A stretch of 64,000 bases of DNA, from the NCBI RefSeq assembly GCF_000758725.1, contig NZ_CP009428.1, positions 806,001-870,000 on the forward strand, given 5' to 3'. Numbering within the stretch: position 1 is the stretch's first letter; each line of letters opens with the position of its first letter. The DNA comes from Paenibacillus odorifer. GTDB lineage: Bacteria > Bacillota > Bacilli > Paenibacillales > Paenibacillaceae. This document shows positions 15,981-24,880 of this stretch, piece by piece. The notes beneath the pieces were generated by a model, which was given only the letters and a program-made list of their open reading frames with translations, was not told where the DNA came from and ran no database searches. Made by a program: the position numbers and the translations under genes.

Positions 15981-16733
15981 ATGAGAATCATTATATCGCC
16001 TGCCAAGAAGATGAAGATGGATACAGATTTCTTGGATTGCCGCCAGATGCCGCAATTCATAAGCGAGTCGCAGACTCTTCTGGCCTTATTACAAAAGTTG
16101 AATTATGAAGAAGCCAAATCGTTATGGAAATGCAATGATGCCATCGCCACGCTGAATGTGGAACGGATTCGGGATATGGATGTAACACGGAATCTTACAC
16201 CGGCTATCTTTTCTTATGAGGGAATCCAGTACCAGTACATGGCACCCGGGGTACTTCAAATGGAGGAGCTGGAATATCTTCAGCAGCATTTACGGATATT
16301 GTCCGGATTCTATGGAATCGTCCGGCCATTTGACGGCGTTGTTCCGTACAGGCTGGAGATGCAGGCTAAGCTTAGCGGACCTGGTTTCAAGTCTATCTAC
16401 GAGTTCTGGAACAGGAAGCTGGCAGATCAGCTATTTTCGGAGACTGACATCATTCTGAATCTGGCCTCTAAGGAATACAGCAAGTGCATCTCCCCTTATA
16501 TTGGCGGGAACGTTCGCATGGTTAGTTGTATATTCGGGCAGGAGATCGGTGGTAAGGTAGTGGAGAGAGCGACCCTGGTCAAGATGGCCAGAGGTGAAAT
16601 GGTACGCTTCATGGCTGAGCGGCAAATCAGCTGTGTGGAGGATATCAAAGGCTTCGACGGATTTGATTTCAGCTTTGCTGATGAGCTGTCGGATGAGAGT
16701 ACGTATGTGTTTATTCAGAAAAAGAATGACTAG
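15981..16733 (+). CDS. yaaA: Peroxide stress protein YaaA (DUF328/UPF0246)
   Basis: A 250-residue protein with the YaaA signature from its first residues (MRIIISPAKKM), then TPAIFSYEGIQYQYM, RILSGFYGIVRPFDGVVPYRLEM and the C-terminal GFDGFDFS. In E. coli YaaA limits free iron and DNA damage during peroxide stress. The length is normal. AAAAGGGAG precedes the ATG. A terminator follows, so it is a one-gene transcript or the end of the upstream one. Confidence 0.92.
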   Translation: MRIIISPAKKMKMDTDFLDCRQMPQFISESQTLLALLQKLNYEEAKSLWKCNDAIATLNVERIRDMDVTRNLTPAIFSYEGIQYQYMAPGVLQMEELEYLQQHLRILSGFYGIVRPFDGVVPYRLEMQAKLSGPGFKSIYEFWNRKLADQLFSETDIILNLASKEYSKCISPYIGGNVRMVSCIFGQEIGGKVVERATLVKMARGEMVRFMAERQISCVEDIKGFDGFDFSFADELSDESTYVFIQKKND

Positions 16734-16748
16734 AGCAAGCAGTACATG

Positions 16749-16800
16749 AAGGTAATTCTGAAGGAGGTTGAATAACCGGCTTCAGGGTTACCTTTATTTT
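16749..16800 (+). terminator. Terminator after yaaA
   Basis: AAGGTAA (16749-16755) pairs with TTACCTT (16788-16794), CTGAAG pairs with CTTCAG inside, and a T-rich tail follows. Confidence 0.8.
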
Positions 16801-16906
16801 TTGGTCAACGAAACCAGATGCTGAATTCTAGTTTTTTAAAGGGGATAGATTAGGGTATAGAGAATAAAGTTCGGGTGGAATAAGAACAGGTTAACGAGGA
16901 GGACTT

Positions 16907-19900
16907 ATGATTTTCAAAAGAGATCCATTGGATAAACAGAGCTTACTTAAAGAATTGGATTCGCTAGGCTATTCCGACAGAATCAAAAAAGTAGCAATCT
17001 TAGGCCGTGATCATCTCGGATCTGTCCAGTACTCCCAATTACTAGCCTCTTTGCTGGAGGATGGCGTTTATGAAGCGCGACTTGCCTTAATCGGCGCCAT
17101 TGCAACACAAGATGCTGCTATTATTCTATCAGCACTGCGGCATCCCAAGGCAAGTATCAGAAATACGGCTGCGGGTCTTTTGGCAAGGGTGGCTTCGGAT
17201 GCTGATATTGAACGTGAGCTCCCCCATTTATCCCATGATTGCCGCCGCAAGCTGCTGCACAGTATTTCACAGATTAACCGTCAGGAATTAGCGGAACGCT
17301 TATTGCCTGTAGTGTATGCCCGGTGGGGAGCAGAGGAAGCCGCGATTATATTGCAGGCCTGTTATTCGGCAACGGTAAGTAAATGGCTAGCTGATATCGG
17401 GTATGCCATAAAAGACTGGAAGAAATTATCCAGCCGGCATCTTGACGTAGTGGCGGAATACTTTGCAACAACACTGGAAAGCACACCACTCAGGGAAAAA
17501 GGCTATGTCTGGTGGAGATTCTCATCAGCTCTGGAGATCCTATGCAATCTGAAGGCAGATTTGGTGCTGGAGTGTGCGCTGAATCATGGACCCATGGACA
17601 TCATACATCCTGCTTTAAAAGAACAGCTTGGCACGCTTGTACGCCAAAATCCTAATAAGGTATATCAGCTGTTAACACGAACGGAGTCGCGGAGCGATCT
17701 GATTTCTTATGGTGTTCCTGAAGCTGTTCTTAAAAGGAAAAAATATTTATCCATTGATCAATGGATTGAGATAGCGAAACTACTCGCAGATCACCCTATG
17801 CACATAGCAAAGCTGCTTAATAATATTGCACCCTCTAAGCGCAAGGTCATTTTCGATGCTGTGTATGAAGAAGATAAACGCAATGAACGCATTTTTCCGG
17901 AAAGATTACTGTATGTATTACCACATGCCTTGCGTGACAAGGAAGCCACCCGGATGCTTGCCCTTCGTGAAATCAATGATGACCGGGAGAGAACAATCAG
18001 ATTTACAGCTTGCCGTTCTATTCTTCATTCAAGAGCGGGACTTGAACAAGCAGCAAAGGTATCCAGTGCAGACGAACGTGCCACGGCGCTTATGCAGCTG
18101 ATCAGAAGTACCGTTCTGTCGAGACAGGGCATGAATGAAACTTTGGTGTACCTGGGCCGGATTAAAAATGATCAGGATCCTGTCCGGGGCGCTGTGTTTA
18201 AAGAGCTATCGGAAAGTCCTGCGTCTGTGTTCACGGATACCCATGTACAAGAGCTTACTTTGCTTGTTGATAGTGTTATAGAGGCCAGAGATACTTCATA
18301 TGGTACAAAATTTTCCGTTCAACAACTGGCATTTGCTATTCTCCGGCATAACGCATTACTTCCTCACGGTGAGCTGTTTAAGTTTTCTTTAAAGACGATT
18401 CAGAAATTGGCCAAGCAGAATGGGCAGCTTTCCCTTCCATCATTGGAGAAGAATTTACCCCGGGGAGTAGAAGAGATTATCTTCGACGAAATTTATACAT
18501 TAGCTGTACAGGCCAACAAAAGAGAAGACTACAATCTGGTGTTAAGTCTAGCTAGCTCATTCGGTAAAAGAGGTTACGGCATCATAAAACTTCAAAATCT
18601 GTTAAAGGAAGCAACGAGGGCAAAGGCAGATTCTACAGCCATACAAGCGGCCAGATACTGGCTTGCGCCTCATACAACGCGTGATGCCAGAGTTAAGGAA
18701 TTATTAGCTATAGATAAATCGTATATTACGATCCATGAAGTGTTCCAGCATCTGCATCTGAAGCGACAGGAATGGCTCGATCCTTTTATTTCAGGGGCTG
18801 TCATTAAGGGCAAGTTCCTATCAGGCAAAACTATCTATCTTGTGCCGGCCGCGGATGGATTCCACAGATGGCTGCCACGTCAGCAACAAGCTTTAAGTGC
18901 CTTATTAGAAAAAGTTGCATACGATGCCAAACGTAATCTTTGGGAGCGTGCAAGCGTTATTAAGATCATGGCAAGCATGCCTGATCTCGGTTCGGATAGG
19001 TTACTGGGGCTTATGCAGGATAAGGAAGTAACTGTAGTAGAAGCTGCACTTCATGCCTTTTCACTTATGGAAGAACCGGAGAAGGCACTTCCCGTTCTGC
19101 TGGAGAATCTGGATGGGGACCGGGCCCGTGTAGCCATGTACTCGATACCCAGATGCATCCGCAGGGTGAATCCGGTGTTACTGGTTACCATGCTGAAAGA
19201 GCTGCTGAATCGGGATAAGCTGAAGATCACTGTCAGAAAAGAAGCCATCCGCTTACTGGGCGCTTATAGAAGCGATGACAGTCTTCCGCTATTGATGAAC
19301 GAGTTCGAGAAACTCAATGCACACAAGGATGTAATCATAGCCATAGGGCATGCTGCGAAACAGCTTTTAGATGATGAACGCGCTTGGGATATTTTAAGTA
19401 CAATGGCTTCTTCATCAGAAAGTGACATCGCAGGGAGTTTATTATCTCAACAGCCTAATGCTCTTCCGCTAGACTATAGACCACGTTATCTAGGATTAAT
19501 CCTTGAAATTGCAAGGCACCAGGATGCGTATATTGGCAGATATGCTTTCATTTCTATGATGCGGTGGACAAATGGAAATGAAGGGATTGTTGCAGCTGCC
19601 ACCGCTCAGTCTATTACGGATTTGGAAGACAGCACTAGATGGGAAACTGCTATGGACACGCTGGTAGAAACCTGTCGCGATGGTAAGATCAATGAGGTTG
19701 TAGTTGGTGTATGTCAGAGACTGGTTAGTGCAGCGATAAGTGATGAATGGAACGCTACTGCCAAAAGAGATTTGCCTCATCGGCAACGTCTACTGAAATT
19801 AGTCAACCAGCTGATAGCTTTGCCAAAAATCACCCGGATGCACCTTATCCCTTTGTATACGGATCTGATTGACTGTCTGGCATCTGATGAGACCTTACAG

Positions 19901-20272
19901 CAAGCTGTGATGAAATTGTATATAGCAGCAACAGACTGGAATAACGTGGAGGAATCCGCCAATTATCTGAATCGGATCGTTGCCACTATTTCAAATCAGC
20001 CCCAGCTATTAAGCGATGTTTATAAGCAGGTCGCGTATAATTTAGAAGAGAGCACGGGATACTGGAGTCCGGAAACTTTATTGGAAATTGTAGATGTTCT
20101 AGGGTTTGAGAGCCGTTACGAATCTCAGTATATTGGACTTTCGTTGCTTGAAGTTGCCGGAAGTGCTCTATTGTGGAGTCCAGAGCCTGCAGAGCGTCTG
20201 CGGTTGTACAGAAATCACACGAACCTTGCGGTTCGCTCACTTGCGCTAAATATTTGGACGGCGATAGATTAG
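16907..20272 (+). CDS. Giant HEAT-repeat protein (1121 aa)
   Basis: The protein is almost wholly alpha-helical with repeated HEAT-like pairs, for example residues 50-90 ([21 protein letters not shown], then [18 protein letters not shown]), 690-740 ([40 protein letters not shown]) and 755-790 ([21 protein letters not shown]). There is no signal peptide, membrane span or catalytic motif. It is probably a cytosolic scaffold. GAGGAGG lies before the ATG. It stands alone between two terminators, so its partner is not shown by context. The first 60 residues and the stretch around 610-670 do not look like HEAT repeats and could be separate domains. Confidence 0.75.
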   Translation: MIFKRDPLDKQSLLKELDSLGYSDRIKKVAILGRDHLGSVQYSQLLASLLEDGVYEARLALIGAIATQDAAIILSALRHPKASIRNTAAGLLARVASDADIERELPHLSHDCRRKLLHSISQINRQELAERLLPVVYARWGAEEAAIILQACYSATVSKWLADIGYAIKDWKKLSSRHLDVVAEYFATTLESTPLREKGYVWWRFSSALEILCNLKADLVLECALNHGPMDIIHPALKEQLGTLVRQNPNKVYQLLTRTESRSDLISYGVPEAVLKRKKYLSIDQWIEIAKLLADHPMHIAKLLNNIAPSKRKVIFDAVYEEDKRNERIFPERLLYVLPHALRDKEATRMLALREINDDRERTIRFTACRSILHSRAGLEQAAKVSSADERATALMQLIRSTVLSRQGMNETLVYLGRIKNDQDPVRGAVFKELSESPASVFTDTHVQELTLLVDSVIEARDTSYGTKFSVQQLAFAILRHNALLPHGELFKFSLKTIQKLAKQNGQLSLPSLEKNLPRGVEEIIFDEIYTLAVQANKREDYNLVLSLASSFGKRGYGIIKLQNLLKEATRAKADSTAIQAARYWLAPHTTRDARVKELLAIDKSYITIHEVFQHLHLKRQEWLDPFISGAVIKGKFLSGKTIYLVPAADGFHRWLPRQQQALSALLEKVAYDAKRNLWERASVIKIMASMPDLGSDRLLGLMQDKEVTVVEAALHAFSLMEEPEKALPVLLENLDGDRARVAMYSIPRCIRRVNPVLLVTMLKELLNRDKLKITVRKEAIRLLGAYRSDDSLPLLMNEFEKLNAHKDVIIAIGHAAKQLLDDERAWDILSTMASSSESDIAGSLLSQQPNALPLDYRPRYLGLILEIARHQDAYIGRYAFISMMRWTNGNEGIVAAATAQSITDLEDSTRWETAMDTLVETCRDGKINEVVVGVCQRLVSAAISDEWNATAKRDLPHRQRLLKLVNQLIALPKITRMHLIPLYTDLIDCLASDETLQQAVMKLYIAATDWNNVEESANYLNRIVATISNQPQLLSDVYKQVAYNLEESTGYWSPETLLEIVDVLGFESRYESQYIGLSLLEVAGSALLWSPEPAERLRLYRNHTNLAVRSLALNIWTAID

Positions 20273-20304
20273 TTTTTGATATTTTTTGAAAATAATAAAG
20301 CATC

Positions 20305-20340
20305 AAAAAGCTCAGGCTGCAAATCGGCCTGAGCTCTTTT
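20305..20340. terminator. Bidirectional terminator between the HEAT gene and the ABC exporter
   Basis: AGCTCAGGC (20309-20317) and GCCTGAGCT (20327-20335) form the stem, with A runs before and T runs after, serving both convergent genes. Confidence 0.85.
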
Positions 20341-20353
20341 GGTATTTCTTCAA

Positions 20354-22129
20354 TTAAGCTTCCATCTTCTGTGCTGTGTAGAGGCGGTAATAAAGGCCCC
20401 GCTGTGCGATAAGCTCATCATGTGAGCCGCTTTCCGCGATGCCTTTGTTAGATACGTACATAATACGATCGCAGTTTTTTACGGTGGAGAGGCGATGCGC
20501 GATAATGAAAGAGGTGCGTCCCTTAAGCAGTTCATTCAGCCCTTTTTGCAATAAGCGCTCAGTCTTCGCATCAATGGAAGAAGTGGCTTCATCCAAGATG
20601 AGAATGCGCGGATCTGCCAAAAGTGTTCTTGCGAACGAAATGAGCTGCCGCTGTCCTTGAGACAGCTTGGAGCCACGTTCATTGACCTCTGTCATGTAGC
20701 CTTGATCGAATTCACGGATGAATTCGTCGGCGCAAACGGCCTTTGCAGCGGCGATTACTTCTTCTTCGGTCGCATCCAGTCGGCCGTACCGAATATTGTC
20801 CAGAATGGTACCGGAGAAGATGAAGCTATCCTGTAACATAATCCCCATCTGGCTGCGAAGAGATTTTAACGTCACCTGCGAGATATCCTGGCCGTCGATC
20901 AGAATCTGACCACTGGAAATGTTATAAAAGCGTGAGATCAGATTGACGACGGTTGTTTTGCCCGCACCTGTGGGTCCTACCAGCGCGATGCTTTCTCCCG
21001 CTTTGACCTTGAAGGAGATATTCTCCAGAATATTAAGCCCCGGGTCATAGGCGAAAGTTACATCGTCGAAGGTGACATGGCCCTGAACAGATGGCAGTGT
21101 TTTTGCATCCGGGATATCACTGACGGTAACCGGTTCATCCAGCGTTTCGAAGATACGCTCAAGATAGGCAACGGCGTTGATGAAGTTATTGTACAGGTTC
21201 GAAAGATTCAGAATCGGCTGCCAGAAGCGGGCAGCGTAGCTGCTCATCGCCAGAATGACACCGAGGGTCATGTCTTGAGGACTCAGTGTTAGTAGGCCTA
21301 CAAGGAAAATCAATGATGTAACAATCGTAGACAAGTTGTCTACAGAGAACGGAATAAGTAAGTTGTAACGTTGAGCCTTCATCCATTCTTTACGGAAATT
21401 ACCTGCGAGACGTGTGAAGATTCCTTCGTTACGTTGTTCCCGGGAGAACATTTGTGTCACACCAATACCGCTGATGCTCTCTTGCAGATAGGCGTTCAGG
21501 TTAGAGCTTTTGTTGGACACTGCTTGCCATGCCCGGCGTTGCCGGGTTTTGATCAGCAGCATGATGCCAAGGAAGACTGGCAGTCCGGCAAGGATGACAA
21601 ATGAGAGTCGTACATCGACAGCGAACATGAAGGCTGCGATAAAGAGTAAATTCACGATTTCTAGAATAAAGTTGATAATCCCGTTGGACAGCACATCTGA
21701 AACGGCGTTGACGTAGTTTACGACCCGGATAAGGATCTTGCCCTGTGGGCGGTCGTCATAATATTTGAAAGGCAATTCTTGCAGATGCTTAAACAAATCC
21801 GTTCGGATGTCAAAAATAATATCCTGCCCAACACTCGTCATGATGCGCGAGCGTATCGTAGCCAGATAAACACTGACCACGATGGTCACAAGCATCAGTG
21901 CAGCCCAACCCAGCAGTGCAAGCTTCTCTTTTGCCGGAATGGTCACGTCGATGACATGTTGCATGATCAGCGGAGCCGACAGTGAAATGGCTGCTGAAAG
22001 TGCACTGAGCACGAACGCAACAATCATTGGCGTTTTCTTTCGTTTGATATATACCATCGCACGCCGGAAGTGTTTTATATTAAACGGCGATTCAAGATTT
22101 TCATCGACGTCAAATTTATTCCTTGCCAC
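20354..22129 (-). CDS. ABC exporter half-transporter, canonical-site subunit (YfiC-like)
   Basis: A 591-residue type IV exporter subunit with six membrane spans (about 35-310) and a nucleotide-binding domain. Walker A is GPTGAGKTT, the signature is LSQGQ, Walker B is ILILDEATSS with the catalytic Glu, and the H-loop is IIAHRLS. It overlaps the end of the upstream exporter gene by 14 bases, so the two are translationally coupled and should form a heterodimer exporting drugs, lipids or peptides. The signature has Q in place of the usual second G (LSQGQ rather than LSGGQ), which occurs in one half of asymmetric exporters. Confidence 0.9.
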   Translation of the reverse strand: MARNKFDVDENLESPFNIKHFRRAMVYIKRKKTPMIVAFVLSALSAAISLSAPLIMQHVIDVTIPAKEKLALLGWAALMLVTIVVSVYLATIRSRIMTSVGQDIIFDIRTDLFKHLQELPFKYYDDRPQGKILIRVVNYVNAVSDVLSNGIINFILEIVNLLFIAAFMFAVDVRLSFVILAGLPVFLGIMLLIKTRQRRAWQAVSNKSSNLNAYLQESISGIGVTQMFSREQRNEGIFTRLAGNFRKEWMKAQRYNLLIPFSVDNLSTIVTSLIFLVGLLTLSPQDMTLGVILAMSSYAARFWQPILNLSNLYNNFINAVAYLERIFETLDEPVTVSDIPDAKTLPSVQGHVTFDDVTFAYDPGLNILENISFKVKAGESIALVGPTGAGKTTVVNLISRFYNISSGQILIDGQDISQVTLKSLRSQMGIMLQDSFIFSGTILDNIRYGRLDATEEEVIAAAKAVCADEFIREFDQGYMTEVNERGSKLSQGQRQLISFARTLLADPRILILDEATSSIDAKTERLLQKGLNELLKGRTSFIIAHRLSTVKNCDRIMYVSNKGIAESGSHDELIAQRGLYYRLYTAQKMEA

Positions 22130-23927
22130 TTGCGGTCACCTGCCTTCCAATACCCTCGTTCTGCAGTTTAAACACTTCGTAATAGTAACCACGTTTCGCT
22201 AGCAGTTCAGCGTGAGTCCCTTCCTCAACTAGCTTCCCGCCATCCAGAATGAGAATACGGTCGGCTTGCGAGGTAGTAGATACACGCTGCGCAATAATAA
22301 TTTTCGTACAAGGATAGTCCAGTTCACGTAGACTTTTTTGGATATGCTCCTCCGTCTCAAGGTCGACTGCAGAGGTCGTATCATCGAGAATCAGGATAGG
22401 ACGGTGTACCGCCAAAGCACGCGCTAAGGCAATACGCTGCTTTTGCCCCCCCGACAGTCCGACTCCGCGTTCCCCGACAACGGTATCATAACCTTCAGGC
22501 ATTTTGGTAATGAAGTCGTGTGCGGCTGCGAGCTCTGCATAACCCATTGCATCTTCTTCCGGAAGATCAGGATCGCCATAGGCGATGTTTCCATCAATGG
22601 TATCAGAGAACAAGAGTACATCTTGGGTCGCCATGCCGATATTTCCACGAAGTTCATCAAGCTCCAGCTGCCGAACATCAACACCGTCTACGAGTACGCG
22701 CCCTTCAGCTACATCGTAGAAGCGAGGGATGAGGTTGATGATTGTTGTTTTGCCTGATCCTGTCGCGCCCATGATTGCTACAGTTTCACCGGGTTCAACG
22801 GTAAAGCTAATATCGTCCAGTACGATAGCGCTATCATATTTGAAGCGGACATGATCGAATTCAATACGGCCTTCATAACGGCGTTTGTCAGTGACAGTAT
22901 GCTCGTTAACAATATTTGGCCGGGCATAATAGATATCTACGATTTTGGACAAGCTCGCAAAAAAGCGCTGAATGTCGTTGATAATGATACCAATGTTGCG
23001 CATAGGGTTGGATATAGCCCAAATAAGCGAAGAGAAGGCCATAAATTCACCGAAGGTGATCCGGCCGTTCATAAGGAACAAACCACCAACCAACATAAGA
23101 ATTACGTTGAAGCCCTGAGCGAAGGATTCCAGATAAGGAAAATAATCAAGCCATACAAGGGCGGCCTTTTTGTTCGCCGTAGAATAGTTGACATTCTTCT
23201 CTGTGAATTTTTCGACCTCGAATTCCTCGCGGGCAAAAGCCTTGACCACACGGTTGCCTGAGATATTCTCCTGTGTAGTCGTGTTAAGCTGGGACAGCCG
23301 TTCACGCAGGTCAATATACATAGGACGGACGCGTTTAGCAAATATGTAAGCCACGATAAAAATGGGCGGTGACAGGATAAGCATCCACAGCGTCAGTTCC
23401 GCATCTATGGTGAAAAAATAGATAACGGCGGCAAGGAAGATCGTTAGCGATTCAATGATCGTCTTAAAAATCCAGGCCATAGAGTGACGGACCATGTCCA
23501 GATCGCCTGTCATCTTGGTCATGAGATCGCCGGTACGATTATGATCGTAGTATTTTCTGTCCTGTCCCTGAATTTTGTTGTACAAATAAATGCGGACATT
23601 GTACATCATATTTTGCGAGGATATCTCGTACTGCATGGTCGTGAAATATGCGAGACCTGTGCGCAGTAGAGAAAATCCGATCATGCCCAGACAGAGCATA
23701 ATCAATAATTGCCGTTCTTGTGTAAGATTCTGCAGGGCGTTGTCACCGGCTATAAACGTATCGACAATGCGCTGACTGATGTACGGATTCACGATTGTAA
23801 GACTTGAGCCCACCACCGAAAGGCAGAGTGCCAGAATGTATCGCGTCCGGTTTCCCTCTAGGTTCTGCCATAGCCATTTCAGTTCGAACATCTGATCACC
23901 TGTTTCTGATTGTTCTTGTTCTTTCAC
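22116..23927 (-). CDS. ABC exporter half-transporter, degenerate-site subunit (YfiB-like)
   Basis: A 603-residue partner of the downstream gene, with six membrane spans and a nucleotide-binding domain: Walker A GATGSGKTT, signature LSGGQ, Walker B ILILDDTTSAVD and switch IIAQRVS. The Walker B Glu is replaced by Asp and the H-loop His by Gln (IAQR rather than IAHR). Both changes mark a non-hydrolysing site, as in known heterodimeric exporters such as BmrCD and TM287/288. It is first in the two-gene operon. The substrate is unknown. Confidence 0.9.
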   Translation of the reverse strand: MKEQEQSETGDQMFELKWLWQNLEGNRTRYILALCLSVVGSSLTIVNPYISQRIVDTFIAGDNALQNLTQERQLLIMLCLGMIGFSLLRTGLAYFTTMQYEISSQNMMYNVRIYLYNKIQGQDRKYYDHNRTGDLMTKMTGDLDMVRHSMAWIFKTIIESLTIFLAAVIYFFTIDAELTLWMLILSPPIFIVAYIFAKRVRPMYIDLRERLSQLNTTTQENISGNRVVKAFAREEFEVEKFTEKNVNYSTANKKAALVWLDYFPYLESFAQGFNVILMLVGGLFLMNGRITFGEFMAFSSLIWAISNPMRNIGIIINDIQRFFASLSKIVDIYYARPNIVNEHTVTDKRRYEGRIEFDHVRFKYDSAIVLDDISFTVEPGETVAIMGATGSGKTTIINLIPRFYDVAEGRVLVDGVDVRQLELDELRGNIGMATQDVLLFSDTIDGNIAYGDPDLPEEDAMGYAELAAAHDFITKMPEGYDTVVGERGVGLSGGQKQRIALARALAVHRPILILDDTTSAVDLETEEHIQKSLRELDYPCTKIIIAQRVSTTSQADRILILDGGKLVEEGTHAELLAKRGYYYEVFKLQNEGIGRQVTASGKE

Positions 23928-24165
23928 TCTTGCCTGAAAAGAGTAAATAAAACAAAGTGATTATAACATTATCAAATGACTAAGTATCGTTTACGGTAAA
24001 ATTTCCTTGTTACATTATTGTTACAAAAAAATGAACTTATTAATGATGTGAATTTCACCTTGTGTAATGAGGGTTTGCCATTCGGGCTTGAGCGTTCTAA
24101 TTATGATAAACTGAGACAATGTAGAGTAATTAGACTTAGTTCGGATAGGGATAGGAGGAAGAGGA

Positions 24166-24867
24166 ATGAGTTTTGTTGCTGTAAAAGGGGAGTACAAGCG
24201 TTACAAGATGGGCGAGAATGTAATTGTCGCGAATGACGGGATTGATTTTGAGATAAAAAAAGGTGAATTTGCCGTGATCGTCGGCCCAAGTGGTGCGGGT
24301 AAATCTACAGTGCTTAATATTCTGGGTGGAATGGATTCCGCCGATGAAGGTCAGGTCATTGTGGATGGCATTGATATCGCTAAGTTTAGTGCCAAGGAGC
24401 TGACAGGCTACCGCCGAAATGACGTAGGTTTTGTATTTCAGTTCTATAATCTAGTGCCTAATCTGACCACACTGGAAAATGTTGAGCTTGCTTCGCAGAT
24501 TTCCCCGCGTGCACTAGATGCACGTAAGGTGCTGGAGGATGTGGGTCTGGGCGCGCGGTTAGATAATTTCCCGGCTCAGTTGTCCGGTGGTGAGCAACAA
24601 CGTGTCGCTATCGCCAGAGCGTTGGCTAAACAGCCGAAGCTGCTGCTCTGCGACGAGCCGACAGGAGCGCTTGATTATAACACCGGCAAGCAGGTGCTGA
24701 AGCTGCTGCAGGATACTTGTCGTAACACCGGGACAACGGTCATCGTAATTACACATAATCTGGCGATCGCTCCGATGGCTGACAGGGTTATAGAGATTAA
24801 CAACGCTAAGGTACGGAAGATGGTGATCAATCCTTCGCCGGTATCCGTTGACGATATTGAATGGTAA
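24166..24867 (+). CDS. ABC transporter ATP-binding protein (MacB/LolD type)
   Basis: The 233-residue ATPase has Walker [11 protein letters not shown]-loop [16 protein letters not shown], signature [16 protein letters not shown], Walker [13 protein letters not shown] and H-loop ITHN. This is the MacB/LolD/FtsE subgroup that drives mechanotransmission rather than solute passage. AGGAGGAAGAGG lies before the ATG. The partner permease begins 13 bases after the stop. The system probably expels a peptide or lipid, or handles envelope material. Confidence 0.92.
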   Translation: MSFVAVKGEYKRYKMGENVIVANDGIDFEIKKGEFAVIVGPSGAGKSTVLNILGGMDSADEGQVIVDGIDIAKFSAKELTGYRRNDVGFVFQFYNLVPNLTTLENVELASQISPRALDARKVLEDVGLGARLDNFPAQLSGGEQQRVAIARALAKQPKLLLCDEPTGALDYNTGKQVLKLLQDTCRNTGTTVIVITHNLAIAPMADRVIEINNAKVRKMVINPSPVSVDDIEW

Positions 24868-24880
24868 GGAGAAGGCATCT

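Noticed and set aside
24040-24060. GTGAATTTCAC as an Fnr site upstream of the FtsX-type system
   Set aside because: The half-sites are only 3 bases apart, not 6, so it does not fit the Fnr/Crp spacing.
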